Of a stretch of 64,000 nt of DNA, positions 8,322 to 18,584 are shown piece by piece. The DNA is taken from assembly GCA_949299185.1 (NCBI GenBank), contig CASFZR010000006.1, positions 1 to 64,000 on the forward strand. The letters are read 5' to 3'. Each line of letters starts with the position of its first letter. Position 1 is the first letter of the stretch. A program made the position numbers and the translations under genes. The stretch is from an uncultured Spirochaetales bacterium. Lineage in GTDB: Bacteria > Spirochaetota > Spirochaetia > Sphaerochaetales > Sphaerochaetaceae. The notes under the pieces are model-generated. The model saw only the letters and a program-made list of their open reading frames with translations. It did not search any database and had not been told where the DNA came from.

Positions 8322-8738
8322 ATGCTCAGTCCTAAGAGAGTTAAGTTCAGAAAGAAGCAGCGCGGAACACGCGATGGCGTAGCCCATAGGGGAAACCAGC
8401 TTGCATTCGGAGAGTATGGACTCATGGCTGCTGAGCCGAGGTGGATCACAAACCGCCAGATCGAGGCAGCTCGTGTCGCGATGACACGTCACGTAAAGCG
8501 TGGCGGAAAGGTGTGGATCCGTATCTTCCCCGATATGCCGTACACGAAGAAGCCGGCAGAGACTAGGCAGGGTAATGGAAAGGGCAGCCCGGAAGGATGG
8601 GTAGCGGTCGTCAAGACCGGAGCTATCATGTTTGAGATGTCAGGAGTAGAGGAGGAACTCGCAAGAGAGGCTCTTACGCTTGCGGCATCGAAGCTCCCGA
8701 TCAAGACGAAGTTCGTCGTCCGCGCGGAAATGGAGTGA
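8322..8738 (+). CDS. rplP: 50S ribosomal protein L16
   Basis: 138 residues. L16 binds near the A-site tRNA elbow. [15 protein letters not shown] start, [23 protein letters not shown] with [19 protein letters not shown] and [15 protein letters not shown] are diagnostic. Confidence 0.97.
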   Translation: MLSPKRVKFRKKQRGTRDGVAHRGNQLAFGEYGLMAAEPRWITNRQIEAARVAMTRHVKRGGKVWIRIFPDMPYTKKPAETRQGNGKGSPEGWVAVVKTGAIMFEMSGVEEELAREALTLAASKLPIKTKFVVRAEME

Positions 8739-8742
8739 TTAA

Positions 8743-8949
8743 ATGAAGAAGTCTTATAAGAATCTCAGCTACAAGGAACTTGTGGCAGAGCGCGATAAGC
8801 TAAGGAAGGAGCTGGTCAATCTGAGGCTGCAGAAGGTCCTCGGACATCTCGATAACCCAATGCTCATCAAGACGACGAAGAAGGATATCGCACGCCTTAA
8901 TACCAGGATCCATGCTGTGGATATCGGTATCGACAAGGCCAGCAAGTAG
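8743..8949 (+). CDS. rpmC: 50S ribosomal protein L29
   Basis: 68 residues in a single helical hairpin: [21 protein letters not shown], then [12 protein letters not shown]29 sits next to L23 at the tunnel exit. Four bases after rplP. Confidence 0.94.
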   Translation: MKKSYKNLSYKELVAERDKLRKELVNLRLQKVLGHLDNPMLIKTTKKDIARLNTRIHAVDIGIDKASK

Positions 8950-8963
8950 GAGAGGCACGGAAG

Positions 8964-9215
8964 ATGGAATCTAGAAAGAAGAAAATGACCGGACTCGTAG
9001 TAAGCGACAAGATGGATAAGACCATCGTCGTAGAGGTCACGAACAGGACTCTTCATCCGATCTACAAGAAGTACGTGGTCTCCACGAAGAAGCTCAAGGC
9101 TCACGACGAGAACAACGATGCTCATATCGGAGATACCGTCCGTGTCGTCGAAAGCCGCCATTACAGCAAGGACAAGTGCTGGCGTCTCGAAGAAGTCGTC
9201 GAGAGAGCGCGCTAA
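8964..9215 (+). CDS. rpsQ: 30S ribosomal protein S17
   Basis: 83 residues, OB fold binding 16S r[30 protein letters not shown] and [19 protein letters not shown] are family hallmarks. The ribosome site is GGAGAGGCACGG before ATG 8964. Confidence 0.96.
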   Translation: MESRKKKMTGLVVSDKMDKTIVVEVTNRTLHPIYKKYVVSTKKLKAHDENNDAHIGDTVRVVESRHYSKDKCWRLEEVVERAR

Positions 9216-9227
9216 AGGAGAGAAGTC

Positions 9228-9593
9228 ATGGTACAGATGCAGACTTATCTTAACGTCGCGGATAACAGCGGTGCAAAGCGTGTGCAGTGCATCAAGGTCC
9301 TCGGCGGCAGCCATAGGTATGTAGCCGGCGTCGGCGATATCATCGTCGTTGCCGTAAAGGATGCCCTGCCGAACGGAGCCATCAAGAAGGGCGATGTCCT
9401 CAAGGCAGTCATAGTGCGTACTAAGAAGGAATACCGCAGACCTGACGGTACCTATATCAGGTTCGATGACAATGCTTGCGTTATCATCGATGCCAACAAT
9501 AACCCGCGCGGCAAGCGCATCTTCGGGCCAGTAGCAAGGGAACTTCGCGAAAACTACATGAAGATCGTCTCTCTCGCGCCGGAAGTGTTGTAG
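9228..9593 (+). CDS. rplN: 50S ribosomal protein L14
   Basis: 121 residues. L14 forms intersubunit bridges and is the docking site of silencing factor Rsf[39 protein letters not shown] and [14 protein letters not shown] identify it. Confidence 0.97.
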   Translation: MVQMQTYLNVADNSGAKRVQCIKVLGGSHRYVAGVGDIIVVAVKDALPNGAIKKGDVLKAVIVRTKKEYRRPDGTYIRFDDNACVIIDANNNPRGKRIFGPVARELRENYMKIVSLAPEVL

Positions 9594-9602
9594 GAGTTTT
9601 CC

Positions 9603-9902
9603 ATGAGACTGAAGAAGAACGACACAGTCAAGATCATCGCCGGAAAAGACAAGGGAATGACCGGCAAGATCATCAAGATAGACCCGGAGAAGGAAAGGGT
9701 CTATGTCCAGGGTGCCAACATGGTCATGAAGACTCAGAAGAAGAGGAGTCAGCAGGACAAGGGCGGCATCGTGGAGATCGAGGCTCCGATCCACGTTTCC
9801 AACGTGCAGCTTGTCTCTAAGGACAAGGTTTCCAGGATCGGATACCGCATCGAGAACGGAAAGAAGGTCCGTTACGCCAAGAAGACAGGAGAGGTGCTAT
9901 AA
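9603..9902 (+). CDS. rplX: 50S ribosomal protein L24
   Basis: 99 residues. KOW motif at the N-terminus: [20 protein letters not shown]24 initiates 50S assembly. The stop overlaps the rplE start (TAATG at 9900-9904), so the two are translationally coupled. Confidence 0.95.
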   Translation: MRLKKNDTVKIIAGKDKGMTGKIIKIDPEKERVYVQGANMVMKTQKKRSQQDKGGIVEIEAPIHVSNVQLVSKDKVSRIGYRIENGKKVRYAKKTGEVL

Positions 9903-10459
9903 TGGCAGAGGAAAAGTTCGTACCGAATTTCAAGAGGAAGTACGTAGAGACCGTTGCGCCTCAGCTGATGAAGGACTTTGGATTCAAGTCCGTCATGCAG
10001 ATTCCTAAGCTTGAGAAGATCACGGTCAGCGTTGGCGTAGGCGAGGCCACGACCAACAAGAAGCTTCTTGATGCAGCTGTCAAGGAACTTGAGCAGATCA
10101 CCGGCCAGCATGTCGTGAAGACGAAGGCGAGGAAGTCAATCGCCAACTTCAAGATCAGGGAAGGCCAGGAGATCGGAGCCATGGTGACGCTTCGCGGAGA
10201 TAACATGTGGTATTTCCTCGAGCGCCTCATCTGCATCGCGCTCCCTCGCGTTAAGGACTTCAAGGGTGTGAACCCCAACGCCTTCGACGGACACGGGAAC
10301 TACTCTCTCGGAATCACCGAGCAGATCATCTTCCCTGAGATCGACTATGACAAGATCGAGAGGATCAGCGGCCTTAACGTCGCTATAGTCACTACGGCTC
10401 AGAACGATGAGCAGGGCTTTGCCCTTCTCAAGGCTCTCGGCATGCCGTTTGCGAAATAA
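9902..10459 (+). CDS. rplE: 50S ribosomal protein L5
   Basis: 185 residues. L5 binds 5S rRNA and contacts P-site t[49 protein letters not shown] and the [19 protein letters not shown] segment are standard. Starts within the rplX stop codon. Confidence 0.97.
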   Translation: MAEEKFVPNFKRKYVETVAPQLMKDFGFKSVMQIPKLEKITVSVGVGEATTNKKLLDAAVKELEQITGQHVVKTKARKSIANFKIREGQEIGAMVTLRGDNMWYFLERLICIALPRVKDFKGVNPNAFDGHGNYSLGITEQIIFPEIDYDKIERISGLNVAIVTTAQNDEQGFALLKALGMPFAK

Positions 10460-10473
10460 GGAGCTAGAGAAGG

Positions 10474-10659
10474 ATGGCAAAGAAGTCTCTTATTATAAAG
10501 GCTAAGAAGGATCCCAAGTTCTCCACGCGCAGCTATAACCGCTGCCGCATCTGCGGTCGTCCGCGTGGATATATGCGCCAGTTTGATATGTGCAGAATCT
10601 GCTTCAGGAAGCTGGCTAGCGAAGGCCAGATCCCTGGCGTAACGAAGTCGAGCTGGTAG
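10474..10659 (+). CDS. rpsZ: 30S ribosomal protein S14, zinc-binding type
   Basis: 61 residues with two CxxC pairs ([20 protein letters not shown]), the short zinc-ribbon form of S14. The long zinc-free form is not seen here. Located in the usual place between rplE and rpsH. Confidence 0.95.
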   Translation: MAKKSLIIKAKKDPKFSTRSYNRCRICGRPRGYMRQFDMCRICFRKLASEGQIPGVTKSSW

Positions 10660-10668
10660 GAGTTCAAT

Positions 10669-11067
10669 ATGGCAGTTAGTGATCCAATTGCAGATATGCT
10701 GACTAAGATCAGGAATGCTAGTCAGGCAAAGCACGATAAGGTTGATGTAACGGCCTCGAATCTTAAGCTCCAGATCGTCAAGATCCTTAAGAACGAGGGT
10801 TTCATCAAGAACTTCAAGAAGGTTACCAAGGACGATGTGACATACATCAGGGTCTTCCTCAAGTATACCGAGGATCAGCGCCCTGTGCTTCACGGCCTTG
10901 AGCGTATCTCCACGCCCGGTCGCCGCGTGTACTGCGGCTACAAGGACATGCCGTCTGTCTATAATGGCATCGGTATCGTGGTCGTCTCGTCATCGACAGG
11001 CGTCATCACCGGCAAGAAGGCTAAGGAAGCCCGTGTCGGCGGTGAGCTGATCTGCACGATCTGGTAA
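10669..11067 (+). CDS. rpsH: 30S ribosomal protein S8
   Basis: 132 residues. S8 binds central-domain 16S rRNA and represses the spc operon in E. coli. [18 protein letters not shown] start, [17 protein letters not shown] and the [21 protein letters not shown]-terminus are diagnostic. Confidence 0.97.
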   Translation: MAVSDPIADMLTKIRNASQAKHDKVDVTASNLKLQIVKILKNEGFIKNFKKVTKDDVTYIRVFLKYTEDQRPVLHGLERISTPGRRVYCGYKDMPSVYNGIGIVVVSSSTGVITGKKAKEARVGGELICTIW

Positions 11068-11077
11068 GGAGGGAAGC

Positions 11078-11620
11078 GTGTCTAGGATAGGAAAGCTTCC
11101 GGTGCAGATTCCGGAGAAGGTTAACGTTGTCGTCGATGGCAGCCTCGTCTCTGTCAAGGGACCTAAGGGTGAGCTTTCGCTTACCGTCAGACCTGACGTG
11201 ACCGTCGAGGTCAAGGGCAGCGAGGTCGTCGTCACGAGGCATGATGATGAGAAGCTCTCTAAGAGCTATCATGGACTCTATCGCCAGCTGATCAACAACA
11301 TGATCGTCGGCGTTTCCGCTGGTTTCCAGAAGGTCCTTCTCATCAACGGTGTCGGTTACAGGGCAGAGGTGAAGGGAGATGTCCTTACGCTCAACCTTGG
11401 CTATTCGACTCAGATCGAGTACATGATTCCGCAGGGAATCAAGATCGAGGCAGATGGACCTGCCAAGCTTACCGTGTCAGGTATCGACAAGGCGCAGGTA
11501 GGCAAGGTCGCGGCTGAGATCCGTTCCCTCAGGGGACCTGAGCCATACAAGGGCAAGGGCATCAAGTACGAAGACGAGACTATCCGCCGCAAGGTCGGTA
11601 AGTCCGGTGGTAAGAAATAA
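11078..11620 (+). CDS. rplF: 50S ribosomal protein L6
   Basis: 180 residues from GTG 11078 behind AAGGAGG. L6 lies near the factor-binding site. SRIGKLPVQIPEKV start, VKGPKGELSLTV, and the C-terminal RGPEPYKGKGIKYEDE motif identify it. Confidence 0.96.
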   Translation: MSRIGKLPVQIPEKVNVVVDGSLVSVKGPKGELSLTVRPDVTVEVKGSEVVVTRHDDEKLSKSYHGLYRQLINNMIVGVSAGFQKVLLINGVGYRAEVKGDVLTLNLGYSTQIEYMIPQGIKIEADGPAKLTVSGIDKAQVGKVAAEIRSLRGPEPYKGKGIKYEDETIRRKVGKSGGKK

Positions 11621-11634
11621 GGCGGGTTTGACGT

Positions 11635-11994
11635 ATGAACAGAATGATCGACAAGAGAAGAAGGCATCTCAAGAGAAAGCTTCACATCAGGAAGAGGATT
11701 TCAGGGACTGCCTCAAGACCGAGAATGACTGTCTTCAGGTCGAACTACCATATGTATGTCCAGGTGATAGACGATACGGTAGGCAATACGCTCGTATCCG
11801 CTTCTTCCGTGGAGGCCGATCTCAGGAACCTCAGGAATACCGTTGCCGATGCAGAGAAGCTCGGCGAGGTCGTTGGAAAGAGGCTTCTTGAGAAGAATAT
11901 CGACAGCGTCGTCTTCGATCGCAATGGTTATCTCTACCATGGCATCGTCAAGGCTATCGCTGATGGCGCCAGGAAGGCCGGAGTCAAGTTCTAG
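11635..11994 (+). CDS. rplR: 50S ribosomal protein L18
   Basis: 119 residues. L18 carries 5S rRNA with L5. [21 protein letters not shown] (positions about 19-39), YVQVIDD and the C-terminal [19 protein letters not shown] block are normal. Confidence 0.95.
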   Translation: MNRMIDKRRRHLKRKLHIRKRISGTASRPRMTVFRSNYHMYVQVIDDTVGNTLVSASSVEADLRNLRNTVADAEKLGEVVGKRLLEKNIDSVVFDRNGYLYHGIVKAIADGARKAGVKF

Positions 11995-12003
11995 GAGCAG
12001 AGA

Positions 12004-12510
12004 ATGGATAAGGCAAAAGACAGAGAAGTAAAGGATGGAAGCATCGAGAAGCTCGTGAAGCTCAACCGTGTTGCCAAGGTCGTCAAGGGTGGTAGGAGGT
12101 TCTCCTTCTCCGCTCTGGTGGTCGTAGGTTATGGCGACGGAAGGGTTGGCTATGGCTTCGGAAAGGCAAACGATGTTACCGATGCCATCAGGAAGGCTAC
12201 TGAGAAGGCTAGGAATAGCCTCATCACGGTTCCTCTCAAGGGTTCGACCATCCCTCACGATATCGTAGGAAAGTTCAAGAGTGCTTCCGTACTCCTTCGC
12301 CCGGCTGTTCCAGGAACAGGAGTCAAGGCCGGTGGTGCGGTCCGCCTCGTCTGTGACGCTGCTGGCATCAGGGACGTTCTCTCGAAGTCTCTCGGATCCA
12401 GGAACGGCATCAACACGGTAAAGGCAACGTTCGATGCGCTTGAGCATATGTACGATGCGGCTGCCGTCGCGAAGTCCAGGGGCAAGACCCTGAAGGAGAT
12501 GTGGGGTTAA
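12004..12510 (+). CDS. rpsE: 30S ribosomal protein S5
   Basis: 168 residues. S5 is important for accuracy and mRNA entry. [43 protein letters not shown] and [16 protein letters not shown] match the family. Two bases separate its stop from the rpmD start. Confidence 0.97.
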   Translation: MDKAKDREVKDGSIEKLVKLNRVAKVVKGGRRFSFSALVVVGYGDGRVGYGFGKANDVTDAIRKATEKARNSLITVPLKGSTIPHDIVGKFKSASVLLRPAVPGTGVKAGGAVRLVCDAAGIRDVLSKSLGSRNGINTVKATFDALEHMYDAAAVAKSRGKTLKEMWG

Positions 12511-12512
12511 TC

Positions 12513-12695
12513 ATGGCAAAGCAGATAAGGATCACACTCGTTAAGGGACTGGCTGGTACCCTTCCAAACCAGAGGAAGACCATCAAGGCTCTCGGACTTG
12601 GCAAGATTTCCAGCTCAGTCGTTCATGAGGCCACTCCGGCTAATCTCGGAATGGTCCGCGTGGTATCTCACCTCGTGAAGGTTGAGGAGGTCTAA
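12513..12695 (+). CDS. rpmD: 50S ribosomal protein L30
   Basis: 60 residues from ATG 12513; an upstream in-frame start at 12501 would overlap rpsE and add MGLI, which relatives lack. [20 protein letters not shown] and [19 protein letters not shown] are typical. It abuts rplO directly. Confidence 0.94.
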   Translation: MAKQIRITLVKGLAGTLPNQRKTIKALGLGKISSSVVHEATPANLGMVRVVSHLVKVEEV

Positions 12696-13124
12696 ATGGC
12701 ACAGATCGTTAAACCAGCCGGGGCAACTACCCGCAAGACGATAGTAGGTCGTGGCGCGTCCTCAAAGGGCAGGGCGTGCGGAAGGGGCCATGATGGCCAG
12801 AACAGCCGCTCCGGCGGTGGAGTACGCCTCGGATTCGAAGGCGGTCAGATGCCTCTCTACAGGCGCATCGCCCGCCGTGGCTTCTCCAACTACCCGTTCA
12901 AGGTCGAGAGGCAGGCTGTTTCCCTCGCTTCCCTGGATAGGGTCTATTCCGATGGGGAGACGGTATCTCCGGCAACCCTTTCGGAGAAGGGACTCATCAA
13001 GGGCCAGGAAGAGGCTAAGATCCTCTCTGATGGAGAGCTTACCAAGAAGCTTGTCATCGAGGGCGTCAAGGTCAGCGCAGCCGCTGCGGAGAAGATCAAG
13101 GCAGCCGGCGGAGAGGTAAGGTAA
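12696..13124 (+). CDS. rplO: 50S ribosomal protein L15
   Basis: 142 residues. GRGASSKGRACGRGHDGQNSR, FEGGQMPLYRRIARRGF and the C-terminal AAAEKIKAAGGEV are family hallmarks. L15 is a late assembly protein. Followed after seven bases by secY, the usual arrangement. Confidence 0.96.
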   Translation: MAQIVKPAGATTRKTIVGRGASSKGRACGRGHDGQNSRSGGGVRLGFEGGQMPLYRRIARRGFSNYPFKVERQAVSLASLDRVYSDGETVSPATLSEKGLIKGQEEAKILSDGELTKKLVIEGVKVSAAAAEKIKAAGGEVR

Positions 13125-13131
13125 GGCTGAG

Positions 13132-14433
13132 ATGGCAAATACTCTGGTAGAAATGTTCAGGATGAAGGACATAAAGAAGAAGATACTCTTCACCTTCGGC
13201 ATCCTTGCGGTGACGAGGGTGGGAGCGATCCTTCCTATCCCCGGTGTCAATCCGGGGGTTGTCCTCAGCTATTTCGAGACTAACTCGAACTCCTTTACGG
13301 AGTATCTGAACTTCTTTTCCGGTGGAGCCTTCGCTAACTTCTCGATCTTCATGCTCGGAGTGATGCCGTACATCAGCACGCAGATCATCATGCAGCTGCT
13401 GATGCTTGTCATCCCTTCGCTGAAGAAGCTGGCGCAGGATCCTCAGGGCTCAAAGAAGATTCAGCAGTATACTCGCTATGGCTCGATAATCGTCAGCGCT
13501 ATCCAGTCGCTTGCTGCCTCGGTATATGCCAGCAGCATCCCTGGAGCTATCGCTATCGGAAGGGTTCCGTTCACCATCGTCGCCATGATCACCGTCACCG
13601 CAGGTTCGATGGCTATGGTATGGCTTGGTGAGAAGATTACGGAGAAGGGTGTCGGAAACGGTATCTCCCTCCTGATCTTCGCAGGTATCGTCGCACGTAT
13701 CCCATCTGCCTCCTATACGATGGTCAGGGGCATCCAGATCGGAGTAATGAATCCGCTCGCGCTCCTCGTGGTCATCGTGATGTTCTTCTTCGTCGTCGCG
13801 CTTGTCGTGTATGAGGAGAAGGGCCAGAGGAAGATCCCGGTACAGTATTCCCGCCGTGTTGTCGGAAGAAGGATGTACGGCTCTCAGAGTTCATATATCC
13901 CGTTCAAGATCAACCCGTCAGGAGTCATCCCTGTCATCTTCGCTTCTACGCTGCTTTCCTTCCCGCTTCAGCTTGGATACAACTCAAGCATCGGCTGGCT
14001 GAATGCAGTCGCGGAGTTCCTCAATCCTCAGGGTGCGCCGTATCTGATCATATACACGCTCCTGATCATCGCGTTCGCGTTCTTCTACACCCAGGTGAGC
14101 CTGAACCCGATCGAGATGGCCAAGAACATCCGTGATAACGGAGGCTCTATCCCAGGAGTAAGGAATGAGAAGCTTGAGGAGTATCTGACGAAGGTGCTTA
14201 ACCGTATCGTGCTTCCAGGTGCGATCTTCCTTGCATTCATCGCTCTGATACCGACGCTGATCCAGATGTTCTTCGATTTCCCGTCGAACGTGGCTATGCT
14301 CTTCGGTGGAACATCCCTGATCATCCTCGTGGGCGTTGACCTTGAGACGATGAGGCAGCTTGACGGTATGATGAAGATGCATCATCATGATGGATTCATC
14401 GACGCCAAGAAGCACAGGCTAAAGAAATTCTAA
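13132..14433 (+). CDS. secY: Preprotein translocase subunit SecY
   Basis: 433 residues with ten predicted membrane helices; the channel protein of the Sec translocon. MLGVMPYISTQIIMQLL, GEKITEKGVGNGISLLIFAGI (about residues 165-185), the cytoplasmic loop YEEKGQRKIPVQYSRR and KINPSGVIPVIFAS are intact. adk, map and infA, which often follow secY, are absent; rpmJ follows at once. Confidence 0.97.
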   Translation: MANTLVEMFRMKDIKKKILFTFGILAVTRVGAILPIPGVNPGVVLSYFETNSNSFTEYLNFFSGGAFANFSIFMLGVMPYISTQIIMQLLMLVIPSLKKLAQDPQGSKKIQQYTRYGSIIVSAIQSLAASVYASSIPGAIAIGRVPFTIVAMITVTAGSMAMVWLGEKITEKGVGNGISLLIFAGIVARIPSASYTMVRGIQIGVMNPLALLVVIVMFFFVVALVVYEEKGQRKIPVQYSRRVVGRRMYGSQSSYIPFKINPSGVIPVIFASTLLSFPLQLGYNSSIGWLNAVAEFLNPQGAPYLIIYTLLIIAFAFFYTQVSLNPIEMAKNIRDNGGSIPGVRNEKLEEYLTKVLNRIVLPGAIFLAFIALIPTLIQMFFDFPSNVAMLFGGTSLIILVGVDLETMRQLDGMMKMHHHDGFIDAKKHRLKKF

Positions 14434-14447
14434 GCAGGAGCTGAGCA

Positions 14448-14561
14448 ATGAAAGTAAGAGCTAGTGTCAAACCAATTTGCGATAAGTGCAAGGTTATCAG
14501 ACGTGCCGGTGTTGTGCGCATCATCTGCGAGAACCCGAAGCACAAGCAGAGACAGAAATAA
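14448..14561 (+). CDS. rpmJ: 50S ribosomal protein L36, zinc-binding type
   Basis: 37 residues: [19 protein letters not shown], then [11 protein letters not shown]. Three cysteines and a histidine make the zinc ribbon of the C+ form. Too short to stand out by length but unmistakable in sequence and place. GCAGGAG lies 9 bases before ATG 14448. Confidence 0.96.
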   Translation: MKVRASVKPICDKCKVIRRAGVVRIICENPKHKQRQK

Positions 14562-14574
14562 CAGGAGGCCATGA

Positions 14575-14940
14575 ATGGCGCGTATAGCAGGTGTTGACCT
14601 GCCCAACAAGGCAGTTAAGATCGCACTGACATATATCTATGGTATCGGCAGGAAGTCCGCTGACGATATCTGCAAGAAGACGAATATCGATCCGGACGTC
14701 AGGATCAATACCCTGTCCAGCGATGAGCTTGCCCTCCTGAGGAAGGTCATCGAGGAAGAGTACAAGATCGAGGGTCATCTCCGCACCGAGGTCGCTCTCA
14801 ACATCAAGAGGCTGATGGATATCGGCTGCTACAGGGGTCTTAGGCACAGGAAGGGCCTTCCTGTCAGAGGTCAGAGGACCAAGACGAATGCCAGGACCAG
14901 GAAGGGCAGGAAGAAGACCGTCGCCAATAAGAAGAAGTAA
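14575..14940 (+). CDS. rpsM: 30S ribosomal protein S13
   Basis: 121 residues from ATG 14575 behind [39 protein letters not shown], the [20 protein letters not shown] block and the basic [10 protein letters not shown] tail identify S13, which bridges to the large subunit. Confidence 0.97.
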   Translation: MARIAGVDLPNKAVKIALTYIYGIGRKSADDICKKTNIDPDVRINTLSSDELALLRKVIEEEYKIEGHLRTEVALNIKRLMDIGCYRGLRHRKGLPVRGQRTKTNARTRKGRKKTVANKKK

Positions 14941-14954
14941 GGGGCAGGTGAGAA

Positions 14955-15332
14955 ATGGCTAACGTAAAGAGAAAGGCTAAGAAGACCGTACTGGAGGGAA
15001 ACGTCTACATCCAGGCTACCTTCAACAATACGATCATCACGATTACGGATATCGCAGGAAATGCGATCGCTTGGGCATCCGCTGGCGGACTTGGTTTCCG
15101 CGGTGCGAAGAAGTCCACTCCTTATGCTGCGCAGACGACTTGTGAGACTGCCGCTAAGAAGGCGATGGATTTCGGTCTCAGGGAAGTCAATGTATACGTG
15201 AAGGGGCCAGGAGTGGGCCGCGAGAGCGCGATCAGGACGCTCGGCGTGCTTGGGCTCAAGGTCCGCACGATCAGAGACGTCACCCCGATTCCGCACAACG
15301 GCTGCCGTCCTCGCAAGACCCGCCGTGTATGA
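14955..15332 (+). CDS. rpsK: 30S ribosomal protein S11
   Basis: 125 residues. [38 protein letters not shown] and [19 protein letters not shown], ending [12 protein letters not shown], are diagnostic. rpsD, which often lies between rpsK and rpoA, is absent. Confidence 0.97.
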   Translation: MANVKRKAKKTVLEGNVYIQATFNNTIITITDIAGNAIAWASAGGLGFRGAKKSTPYAAQTTCETAAKKAMDFGLREVNVYVKGPGVGRESAIRTLGVLGLKVRTIRDVTPIPHNGCRPRKTRRV

Positions 15333-15336
15333 TTGA

Positions 15337-15355
15337 CTGCGGGATTCCCCCGCAG
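15337..15355 (+). other. Hairpin between rpsK and rpoA
   Basis: CTGCGGG (15337-15343) pairs perfectly with CCCGCAG (15349-15355) around ATTCC. No T-tract follows and the rpoA ribosome site AAGGAG lies about 8 bases downstream. Likely an RNA processing/stability element or a translational brake on rpoA, not a terminator. Confidence 0.55.
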
Positions 15356-15373
15356 CTGTAATAAGGAGCTATA

Positions 15374-16435
15374 ATGGCTAGGAAAAATCTTCTCAAGGGG
15401 TTTAAGAGACCCGCGGGAGTCATCCTTGATCACACTGTGTCTACGGCAGACCGTGGAGTGTTCGTCGCCTATCCGTTCGAGAGAGGCTTCGGAACGACTG
15501 TGGGCAATACCCTCCGCCGCGTGCTGCTCTCCTCGATACAGGGATATGCCGTGACGGCGATCCGCTTCACGACCTTCAACGATTCCGAGAACAGGGAAGC
15601 GCACATGGTCACGTCGGAGTTCGAGCCGCTCAAGGGCGTCAGGGAAGATATCAGCGATATCATTGCGGCCATTAAGAAACTGCAGATCAGCATGCCTGAG
15701 GATAGCGAGGGCACGGTCCTCACGATTCCTTGCAAGGGACCAGGCGTCATCACCGCCAAGGACTTCGAGCGTGATCAGGTGACGGTAACGAATCCTGATC
15801 TCCCGATCTTCACGATGATGGATGACTGCGACCTTGAGATGGAGGTGCAGATCGATCTGGGAAGGGGCTATGTTCCTTCTGAACTCAATGAGAAGTATGC
15901 CGAGGAGCCGGGAGTCATCTCGATCGATGCCTTCTATTCTCCGGTAAAGAGGGTCAGGTACTCTATCGAGCCGACAAGGGTCGGACAGAGGAATGACTAC
16001 GAGAAGCTTACCATTGAGATCACCACAGATGGCACGATCTCTCCTGAGAACGCTCTTGGAGAGGCTGCTAAGATCATCAAGGAGCATTTCACCATCTTCA
16101 TCAACTTCGATGAGGGCAAGATCTGCACTACTGAGGAGGCCGATGAGGAAGAGGAGAGGATCCGCCGCCTTCTTGATACCCCTGTCGAGGAGCTTGAGCT
16201 TACGGTTCGTTCGTCCAACTGCCTCAAGAACGCGGGAATCAAGACCATCGGAGATCTTGCAAGAAAGACTGAGGATGAGATTGCCAAGACGAGGAACTTC
16301 GGTAAGAAATCCCTCTCTGAGATCAAGGACAAGCTCAGGGAATGGGGCCTCACGCTCGGCATGACGGACTTCAGTGTATTAAAGACGTCTATCAAAGTTC
16401 CAGAGAACAAGGAAGAAGAGAACAATGAAGCATAG
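15374..16435 (+). CDS. rpoA: DNA-directed RNA polymerase subunit alpha
   Basis: 353 residues, slightly longer than the usual 315-345. The N-terminal dimerisation domain has [20 protein letters not shown] (about 30-50) and the C-terminal domain [31 protein letters not shown]. The acidic linker ([14 protein letters not shown]) and an acidic tail account for the extra length. The last 11 bases overlap rplQ. Confidence 0.98.
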   Translation: MARKNLLKGFKRPAGVILDHTVSTADRGVFVAYPFERGFGTTVGNTLRRVLLSSIQGYAVTAIRFTTFNDSENREAHMVTSEFEPLKGVREDISDIIAAIKKLQISMPEDSEGTVLTIPCKGPGVITAKDFERDQVTVTNPDLPIFTMMDDCDLEMEVQIDLGRGYVPSELNEKYAEEPGVISIDAFYSPVKRVRYSIEPTRVGQRNDYEKLTIEITTDGTISPENALGEAAKIIKEHFTIFINFDEGKICTTEEADEEEERIRRLLDTPVEELELTVRSSNCLKNAGIKTIGDLARKTEDEIAKTRNFGKKSLSEIKDKLREWGLTLGMTDFSVLKTSIKVPENKEEENNEA

Positions 16436-16838
16436 GATCGGATACAATGCGCTTTCTCGTAAATCAAGTCAGCGCAAGGCCCTCCTGCGCAGCATGGTGA
16501 CCTCGCTCCTCAAGTATGAGAGGATCGAGACGACCAAGGCTAAGGCGCTTGAGGTGAGGAAGATGGCTGAGAAGCTGATCACACGCTCAAAGGTCGATTC
16601 GGTACACAATCGCCGCGTCGCCTCCCGTTACATCTATGATGAGGCGGTGGTGAATAAGCTTTTCAAGGAGATCGGACCTCTCTTCACGGAGAGAAACGGC
16701 GGTTATACCCGCATACTCAAGACTGGAAACAGGCTTGGTGATGCAGCTGAGATGGTCATACTCGAACTTGTTGAAAAGACCAAGAAGGAAGAGAAGGCTG
16801 CACCGAAGAAGGACAAGAAGTCCCAGAAGGCCGAGTAA
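16425..16838 (+). CDS. rplQ: 50S ribosomal protein L17
   Basis: 137 residues. [41 protein letters not shown] and [20 protein letters not shown] are standard; the C-terminal 20 residues are a lysine-rich extension ([10 protein letters not shown]). Overlaps the rpoA stop, so translation is coupled. A strong terminator follows. Confidence 0.96.
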   Translation: MKHRIGYNALSRKSSQRKALLRSMVTSLLKYERIETTKAKALEVRKMAEKLITRSKVDSVHNRRVASRYIYDEAVVNKLFKEIGPLFTERNGGYTRILKTGNRLGDAAEMVILELVEKTKKEEKAAPKKDKKSQKAE

Positions 16839-16886
16839 GGCCAGAGCTTCCGAACCATGGAAGATTAAAAGGGCAATAGCCTGAAG

Positions 16887-16912
16887 CCGTCACCGAGCGT
16901 GACGGTTTTTTT
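16887..16912 (+). terminator. Rho-independent terminator of the ribosomal cluster
   Basis: CCGTCAC (16887-16893), loop CGAGC, GTGACGG (16899-16905), then seven T residues. It closes the tuf-to-rplQ transcription unit. Confidence 0.92.
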
Positions 16913-16988
16913 CTCTCTGCTACTGTGTTTTTCTCATGTCTTTTGGCGCTCTTCGCACGAAAAGGCGGATGTGGGAAAAACCCTCTCC

Positions 16989-17017
16989 TTGACAGCTGTT
17001 TGACTTTGTTACAATAT
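16989..17017 (+). promoter_or_regulatory. Promoter for rny-ymdB
   Basis: TTGACA at 16989-16994, then CAATAT at 17012-17017 with a 17-base spacer; TACAAT at 17010-17015 is an alternative with 15. The start of rny is 35 bases beyond, behind TGGAGGAGG. Confidence 0.65.
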
Positions 17018-17051
17018 CAGAACATTAAATGACTGGAGGAGGAGCATAACT

Positions 17052-18584
17052 ATGACATTATTCATCTTCTCCCTCCTAAGTCTGTTTGCTGGCATTGCAA
17101 TAGGCTTTCTTGTCCGTTGGATATACGCAAAATCAAAGCTGACTTCGGCCGAGCAGAATGCTCAGAGGATCTCGGAAGAAGCCGTAACGAAGGCTGAGAA
17201 TGAAGCCAGGGAGATACTCCTGGAGACCCGTGATAAGCTGCTCAAGGAACAGCAGCAGCAGGAGCGGGAGGCTAGAGAGAGACGATTCGAGCTGCAGAAA
17301 TCAGAGCGAAGGCTCCTGCAGAAGGAGGAGAATCTCGATCATAGGCAGCAGGAGCTAGAACGCATAAAGCAGCAGCTAGGAGAGAGAGAGGAGGCCATCG
17401 GCCTCAAGGAAAGAGAGACGGAGGAGGCTTCTCAGAAGCTTACCTCGGAGCTTGAGCGCGTGGCGTCCATGACCCGTGACGAGGCTAAGAACCTGATCAT
17501 CGAGCAGATGAGGAGGGAGGCCGAGCATGACGGGCAGGTCTACGTTAACAAGATCGAGCAGGAGGCTCAGGTCCAGGCTGACAAGGTAGCCCGGGATATC
17601 ATCGTGACATCCATACAGCGCCTTGCCACGGAGGTCTCCGGCGAGACGACCACCGCATCCGTGTCGCTGCCCAGCGATGAGATGAAGGGCAGGATAATCG
17701 GAAGGGAAGGGCGTAACATCAGGACGCTTGAGACGCTTACCGGCGTTGATATCATCATCGATGATACCCCTGAGGCTGTCGTCATTTCCTGCTTCGATCC
17801 GGTACGCAAGGAGATCGCGCGAGTTGCCCTCGAGCGCCTTGTCCAGGATGGCCGCATCCACCCCGCACGCATCGAGGAGATGGTCAACAAGGTCTCCAAG
17901 GAGGTCGGACGCATCATCGTCGATGAGGGAGAGAAGGTCGTCTTCGATCTTGGCTTCCATAATATGGGACCGGAGCTTATCAGGGCACTTGGACGGCTGC
18001 ATTTCCGCACCAGCTATGGGCAGAACGTGCTTCTTCACTCGAAGGAAGTCGCGATACTCGCCGGCATGATCGCTTCCGAGGTCGGAGCCGATCCGGAGAT
18101 CGCCAAGCGCGGCGGACTCCTGCATGATATCGGAAAGGGCGCCGAGACCGAGAGTGACGCCAACCATGCCGAGCTTGGCGCGGAGATCGCGAAGAGGCTC
18201 GGTGAGGATGCTCAGGTCGTCAACTGCATACTGGCCCATCACAATGATGTGGAGCCGGCTTCGGTCGAGGCTATCATCGTGCAGATCGCCGATGCCATCT
18301 CTGCCGCCCGTCCGGGAGCGAGAAGGGAGAGCCTCGATAACTACATCAAGCGCCTTGAGTCCCTGGAGAACATCGCCAAGAGCTTCGATGGCGTCGATAA
18401 TGCCTTTGCCATCCAGGCTGGCCGCGAGCTGCGTATCATGGTCAACAGTGAGAAGGTCAGCGATGAGGATGCCAGAAACATAGCCGTAGGCATCGCCCAG
18501 AGGATCGAGGCTGAACTCAGGTATCCTGGCAAGATCAAGGTGACGATCATAAGGGAGACCAGGGTCACCGAGTACGCGAGGTAA
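17052..18584 (+). CDS. rny: Ribonuclease Y
   Basis: 510 residues, usual length. An N-terminal membrane helix (about 2-24), a long charged coiled coil (about 30-190), a KH domain with GRIIGREGRNIRTLE (about 215-230), and an HD domain with LLHDIGKG and AHHNDVEP. RNase Y is the membrane-anchored endoribonuclease that starts mRNA decay in bacteria lacking RNase E. The coiled coil probably scaffolds a degradosome. ymdB begins in its stop codon. Confidence 0.97.
   Translation: MTLFIFSLLSLFAGIAIGFLVRWIYAKSKLTSAEQNAQRISEEAVTKAENEAREILLETRDKLLKEQQQQEREARERRFELQKSERRLLQKEENLDHRQQELERIKQQLGEREEAIGLKERETEEASQKLTSELERVASMTRDEAKNLIIEQMRREAEHDGQVYVNKIEQEAQVQADKVARDIIVTSIQRLATEVSGETTTASVSLPSDEMKGRIIGREGRNIRTLETLTGVDIIIDDTPEAVVISCFDPVRKEIARVALERLVQDGRIHPARIEEMVNKVSKEVGRIIVDEGEKVVFDLGFHNMGPELIRALGRLHFRTSYGQNVLLHSKEVAILAGMIASEVGADPEIAKRGGLLHDIGKGAETESDANHAELGAEIAKRLGEDAQVVNCILAHHNDVEPASVEAIIVQIADAISAARPGARRESLDNYIKRLESLENIAKSFDGVDNAFAIQAGRELRIMVNSEKVSDEDARNIAVGIAQRIEAELRYPGKIKVTIIRETRVTEYAR

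Noticed and set aside
14434..15373. Loss of infA, adk, map and rpsD from the spc/alpha region as something new
   Set aside because: These genes are often elsewhere in spirochaetes; absence from this window says nothing about the genome.
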